Assembly: GCF_018853465.1 (NCBI RefSeq)
Contig: NZ_JABBOU010000114.1
Location: 1 to 6,749, forward strand
Direction: 5' to 3'
From: Acidithiobacillus montserratensis
Lineage (GTDB): Bacteria; Pseudomonadota; Gammaproteobacteria; Acidithiobacillales; Acidithiobacillaceae
Length of the DNA: 6,749 bases
Part shown: in pieces, positions 5,494 through 6,749 of the stretch
Numbering within the stretch: position 1 is the stretch's first letter
Layout of the letters: every line of letters begins with the position of its first letter
Notes under the pieces: model-generated
The model's input: the letters and a program-made list of their open reading frames with translations, nothing else
The model's database searches: none
What the model was told of the DNA's origin: nothing
Made by a program: the position numbers and the translations under genes

Positions 5494-6669
5494 ATGCGAC
5501 GGATCGGCGATGCTGTTCACCGACCACAGGCCACGCCAGCACTCGACGATGCCGATGACGGTGGCGAGGTGGCGATGGTCGCGCATCGCAACGCGCCCGA
5601 AGCCGATCCGGCGTGCCTGCATGGCCTGATCGGCGACGTGGCCCGCGCGGGCAGCGAAGGCACGGAAACCAACGCCGTCGCCATCGCCGCCAACTTCATG
5701 GCCTACCTGTCCTGCGCGGTCGGGCGCAGCGCGTACCTGCCCGTCGGCAACACCCGGCACCACGCCCGGCTGTTCTGCCTGCACGTTGGACGTTCGGGTC
5801 GTGGCCGCAAGGGCGATGCGGTGTCGCTGGTGGTGCGCATCGATCAGGCGTTGCGGGAGATGGGCCAAGCCTTCGCGCCGCAGATTCATCGTGGCGGACT
5901 GTCCAGCCGCGAAGGGCTGGTGGCGCTGATGCACGACGGCTACCGGCAGGGCCGACAGGACGTGCCCGCCATCGAGGACAAGCGATTGTGGGTCGTCGAA
6001 TCCGAGTTCGCCAACGTGCTGCATCAAGGGCGGCGCGACGGCAACACGCTGTCGGCGGCGCTGCGCGACTGTTGGGATGGCGTCGATCTCAAGCCCGCCA
6101 CCAAGTCAAACCGGCTCTACGCCAGCCAACCACACGTCTGTCTGAGTGGCGCGATCTCGCCCAGCGAACTGACGGGCCTGATGAGCACGCGCGAACTCAC
6201 CAACGGCTTCGCCAATCGCTTCCTGATGATCTGGGCCGAACGCACGCGGATACTGCCGTTCCCGAAGGAAACGCCGCAGGCGATGGTGGATCGACTGGCA
6301 CGCAGGACACGGGAGGTGCTCGCTTTCGTCCGCGCCGATCAACACGGGGAACACGAACACCTGCGGATGGAATTGTCATCACAGGCCCAGTGGCGCTACG
6401 CGCAGCTATACCGAGGCGAACTGAACGACGATCTCGGCGACGGCGTCGTCGGCGCGCTGCTGGAACGCCGTGCGCCGATGCTGCTGCGGCTGGCGATGCT
6501 GATGGCGCTGGCCGATATGCAAACCCGGATCGACGCGCTACACGTCGACGCGGCGATGGCGTGGATTCGTCACGCGACGGCGTCCGTCCGGTACGTATTC
6601 GTCAGCGCCGCCGAGGAAGCGATGCTGGCGCAGGTGCGTATTCTGGCCCATCGTGGGCAGTCATTCTGA
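5494..6669 (+). CDS. AAA-like ATPase of the primase/helicase-associated (DUF3987-like) type, C-terminus replaced
   Basis: The frame has 391 codons. The motifs match a family of element-borne P-loop-like ATPases often found alone or fused to primase-polymerase domains. They include GLIGDVARA (44-52), a modified Walker A (HVGRSGRGRKGDA, 97-109, with K106 followed by Gly instead of Ser/Thr) and a Walker B-like strand (KRLWVVESEF, 163-172). A sensor-like region EGNTLS-type (DGNTLSAALRDCWD, 182-195) and an arginine-finger candidate NGFANRF (237-243) follow. The likely role is an ATP-driven DNA motor or remodeller in element replication or recombination. The ATG directly abuts the previous stop (TGAATG), suggesting coupled re-initiation; Met28 (5575) is an alternative start. 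Residues 383-391 are encoded by the 23-bp tandem repeats, and the stop lies in the second repeat. The winged-helix-like tail usual in relatives is missing, so the gene is probably truncated; activity is uncertain. Confidence 0.72.
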   Translation: MRRIGDAVHRPQATPALDDADDGGEVAMVAHRNAPEADPACLHGLIGDVARAGSEGTETNAVAIAANFMAYLSCAVGRSAYLPVGNTRHHARLFCLHVGRSGRGRKGDAVSLVVRIDQALREMGQAFAPQIHRGGLSSREGLVALMHDGYRQGRQDVPAIEDKRLWVVESEFANVLHQGRRDGNTLSAALRDCWDGVDLKPATKSNRLYASQPHVCLSGAISPSELTGLMSTRELTNGFANRFLMIWAERTRILPFPKETPQAMVDRLARRTREVLAFVRADQHGEHEHLRMELSSQAQWRYAQLYRGELNDDLGDGVVGALLERRAPMLLRLAMLMALADMQTRIDALHVDAAMAWIRHATASVRYVFVSAAEEAMLAQVRILAHRGQSF

Positions 6670-6731
6670 ATGATCGTGGGCGGTGATTCTGGGCGATGGT
6701 GGGCAATGATTCTGGCGGATCGTGGGCAGTT
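6640..6731 (+). repeat. Four head-to-tail 23-bp repeats
   Basis: Units are 6640-6662, 6663-6685, 6686-6708 and 6709-6731, all exactly 23 bp. Each begins ATTCTG and carries a core close to ATCGTGGGCAGT from position 11 of the unit. Differences are a few single bases per unit (for example ATGGTGGGCAAT in the third). The array starts at codon 383 of the ATPase frame and supplies its stop codon. Multiple short repeats at each end are the usual transposase-binding sites of IS21-family elements. Confidence 0.88.
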
Positions 6732-6749
6732 TGCACGATTTTCCAGAAT
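6640..6749 (+). mobile_element. Probable terminal segment of an IS21-family insertion sequence (partial)
   Basis: The tandem repeats followed by TGCACGATTTTCCAGAAT at the window end look like the left end of an IS21-type element, with istA expected just beyond the edge. No transposase codons are inside the window, and the outer terminal base and target duplication cannot be seen. The identification therefore rests on repeat architecture and on the sudden loss of the ATPase C-terminus. Confidence 0.5.

Noticed and set aside
4621..6027. 468-codon minus-strand open frame opposite the second RepB paralogue and the ATPase
   Set aside because: It spans two real plus-strand genes and their junction, with a His/Gln/Leu-rich composition and no domain.
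6640..6731. Tandem repeats as a CRISPR array
   Set aside because: The 23-bp units are directly adjacent with no spacers between them and no cas gene is present. Insertion-sequence end repeats explain them better.

Overview
The window is GC-rich and densely coded, with gene types typical of the accessory genome of a high-GC proteobacterium (for example Burkholderiales, Xanthomonadales or Pseudomonas-like groups). No rRNA, tRNA or housekeeping gene is present, so the taxon cannot be fixed. It reads as a patchwork of a stress/defence locus, a mobile recombinase operon and the end of an insertion sequence.

Left part (1-817): a minus-strand Fic-family protein (DUF4172 type) is cut by the left window edge. 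Its inhibitory motif is visible, but the catalytic core lies outside the window. Its start codon sits where transcription from a TTGCCT-N17-TTTAAT promoter should begin, and two copies of the same inverted repeat flank that promoter. The 199-bp divergent intergenic region also carries a candidate promoter for the next gene.

Middle (818-1451): a complete AbiEi-type antitoxin gene (type IV toxin-antitoxin) is followed by the start of its toxin partner. The overlapping start codon and a ribosome binding site are kept, but the reading frame stops after nine codons. The antitoxin therefore stands without an intact adjacent toxin, apparently because foreign DNA joins here.

Right part (about 1440-6669): a small cysteine-rich, very basic protein is followed by a tightly packed run of four genes. 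These encode a large serine recombinase with an unusual C-terminus, two RepB/ParB-like proteins and an AAA-like ATPase of a primase/helicase-associated family. The first three overlap by ATGA and the fourth starts directly after a stop codon, so they are probably one transcript. Together they look like the core of a mobile element with a DNA-cutting enzyme, two DNA-clamp-like proteins and a motor or remodelling ATPase. I know of no established function for this combination.

Right edge (6640-6749): four head-to-tail 23-bp repeats begin exactly where the ATPase loses its family C-terminus. They resemble the multiply repeated end of an IS21-family element, whose transposase genes would lie beyond the window. 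No convincing intrinsic terminator, CRISPR array or structured RNA gene was seen.
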